Assembly: GCA_021151615.1 (NCBI GenBank)
Contig: JAGKXA010000238.1
Span: 1-6,271, forward strand
Length of the DNA: 6,271 nucleotides
From: Cellvibrionaceae bacterium
GTDB lineage: Bacteria > Pseudomonadota > Gammaproteobacteria > Pseudomonadales > Cellvibrionaceae
Direction: 5' to 3'
Position numbers and translations under genes: made by a program. The first letter of the stretch is position 1; each line of letters opens with the position of its first letter. Below the pieces are notes generated by a model. That model made no database searches, was not told the DNA's origin, and worked only from the letters and a program-made list of their open reading frames with translations. Positions 5,160 through 6,271 of the stretch are shown piece by piece.

Positions 5160-6248
5160 TTAAAGGCTGATAATGATATTGCGCTTGTGCAGCACCCAGG
5201 CAACAAACCAGAGAATAGCAACCATCAGGATGGCAAACAGGAAAGAGGCAAAATAAGGATCGGTGAAACTGCGGAAAAAACCGTAGAGCGCACTGTAGGC
5301 ATTTTCACTTCCCACCGGAATCAAATAAAGCGTGGTTGCCAGCAATCCAGACAACACATAAATAAACAGCGGGTTTTTGCCGATAATTTCAAAGAAGTGA
5401 TATACCGGGCGCGCCGCATTAATGGCCGACGATTGCTCGATTTTAACCAACAGCAGCAACACCAGAATGGCGACACCACAAGTCAACAATACAAATGGAC
5501 TGGTCCACAGGGATTTATTAATCGGGAAAACAGTATTCCATGCCATCGCCAAGCCAATTAACAACAATGCTGATACAAATAATTTACTCAGTGCTTTTTG
5601 CTTATCTTCACTCGCCAATAATACCCGCGTTGCTTCAAAGCCAATCAAAACATTCACAATCGATGGGAAGGTACTCAAAATACCTTCCGGATCAAACGGC
5701 ATCCCCTTACCTTGCCACAGGTGGCTAGCACCCAACACACTCAAATCCATCTGACGAACGATGCTGTGCTCAAGGCTATAAGGATCTGCGGAGAGGTTTA
5801 GCAGCCCCCAATAACCAATTAATAAAATTGCACTGATAACAACCCGCGCAGTAAAACCGAAATACAAAATAATAAATGCAGCAAAGCCATAGGCAATCGC
5901 AATGCGTTGCAAAACGCCCATGATGCGCCACTGCTCCAGGCTTTCATTAAAGGGATAAGCGGACAGTAAAACACCGATCAAAAATAACAATGCTACACGG
6001 CGCAGAATTTTTTTTGCCTGTTCACCCGCGCCAAGCTGACTCAAGCCGCGCACAGCAAAATACATGGCCGAACCGACAATAAACATAAAGAAGGGAAATA
6101 CAAAATCGGTAGGGGTAGCGCCATGCCAATCGGCATGCAGAAGGGGCGCATACACAAACTCCCATGATCCCGGTGTATTCACCAGGATCATCAGCGCGAG
6201 GGTCAAGCCGCGCATTACATCAAGAGCCAAAAAACGTTGCTTGACCAT
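5160..6248 (-). CDS. nagX: NagX-like polytopic membrane protein (DUF5009 / HGSNAT-like family)
   Basis: A 362-residue inner-membrane protein with about ten hydrophobic segments, roughly at 6-26, 48-68, 82-98, 110-130, 133-151, 190-211, 222-240, 249-269, 290-311 and 331-353. It belongs to the DUF5009 group, related to human lysosomal heparan-alpha-glucosaminide N-acetyltransferase (HGSNAT) and named NagX where it sits in bacterial GlcNAc operons. Conserved motifs are LDVMRGLTLALMILVN (9-24), HADWHGATPTDFVFPFFMF (38-56), FDPEGILSTFP (185-195), INKSLWTSPF (243-252) and GKNPLFIY (290-297). His38 appears to correspond to the HGSNAT active-site histidine. The biochemical role is not settled: it may move GlcNAc or related amino sugars across the membrane, or acetylate them with cytosolic acetyl-CoA. 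It is the first operon gene visible; nagA starts 51 bases after its stop. The ATG at 6248 has GAGG six bases upstream and matches the family N-terminus. Confidence 0.9.
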   Translation of the reverse strand: MVKQRFLALDVMRGLTLALMILVNTPGSWEFVYAPLLHADWHGATPTDFVFPFFMFIVGSAMYFAVRGLSQLGAGEQAKKILRRVALLFLIGVLLSAYPFNESLEQWRIMGVLQRIAIAYGFAAFIILYFGFTARVVISAILLIGYWGLLNLSADPYSLEHSIVRQMDLSVLGASHLWQGKGMPFDPEGILSTFPSIVNVLIGFEATRVLLASEDKQKALSKLFVSALLLIGLAMAWNTVFPINKSLWTSPFVLLTCGVAILVLLLLVKIEQSSAINAARPVYHFFEIIGKNPLFIYVLSGLLATTLYLIPVGSENAYSALYGFFRSFTDPYFASFLFAILMVAILWFVAWVLHKRNIIISL

Positions 6249-6254
6249 CAGATA

Positions 6255-6258
6255 CCTC
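6255..6258 (-). promoter_or_regulatory. Ribosome binding site of nagX
   Basis: GAGG on the minus strand six bases before the ATG at 6248. Only 23 bases of upstream sequence are in the window, so the operon promoter and operator, or a preceding gene, cannot be seen. Confidence 0.65.
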
Positions 6259-6271
6259 GCAGATGTAGTTA

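Overview
The window looks like chromosomal DNA of a gammaproteobacterium that uses chitin or N-acetylglucosamine (GlcNAc), most probably a Cellvibrio-like marine or soil saprophyte. This rests on protein character (Pseudomonas/E. coli-type MotA and MotB, a LacI-type NagR-like regulator, and a nagX-nagA-nagB arrangement) and on moderate GC. It was judged by eye without a database search, so the genus is an inference.

Left part (1 to about 1350, minus strand): the flagellar stator operon motA-motB. motB is cut by the left window edge and only its first 85 codons are present. motA is complete, starts at a GTG with a strong Shine-Dalgarno, and has a plausible sigma70-type promoter about 100 bases upstream. 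Reading rightward from the divergent intergenic region is a small conserved DUF1244-family gene of unknown function. About 120 bases further on is a LacI-family regulator, here called NagR-like.

Right part (about 2840 to 6248): the regulator is convergent with a minus-strand operon transcribed in the order nagX, nagA, nagB. nagX encodes a polytopic membrane protein of the DUF5009 / heparan-alpha-glucosaminide N-acetyltransferase-like group. nagA encodes GlcNAc-6-phosphate deacetylase and nagB encodes glucosamine-6-phosphate deaminase. NagA and NagB together turn GlcNAc-6-P into fructose-6-P, acetate and ammonia. NagX presumably handles the sugar at the inner membrane, by transport or transmembrane acetylation. 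A strong symmetric hairpin between the regulator and nagB should terminate transcription from both sides. Beside it lies a perfect 16-base tandem duplication. The operon promoter, and any kinase or transporter genes, would lie beyond the right edge.

No mobile element, CRISPR array, tRNA or rRNA was seen. Most of the window is ordinary and well understood. The points worth a second look are NagX, which carries an HGSNAT-like histidine beside a deacetylase gene; the uncharacterised CxxC-bearing DUF1244 protein; the structured 161-base nagA-nagB gap; and short repeats in front of the regulator and at the terminator.
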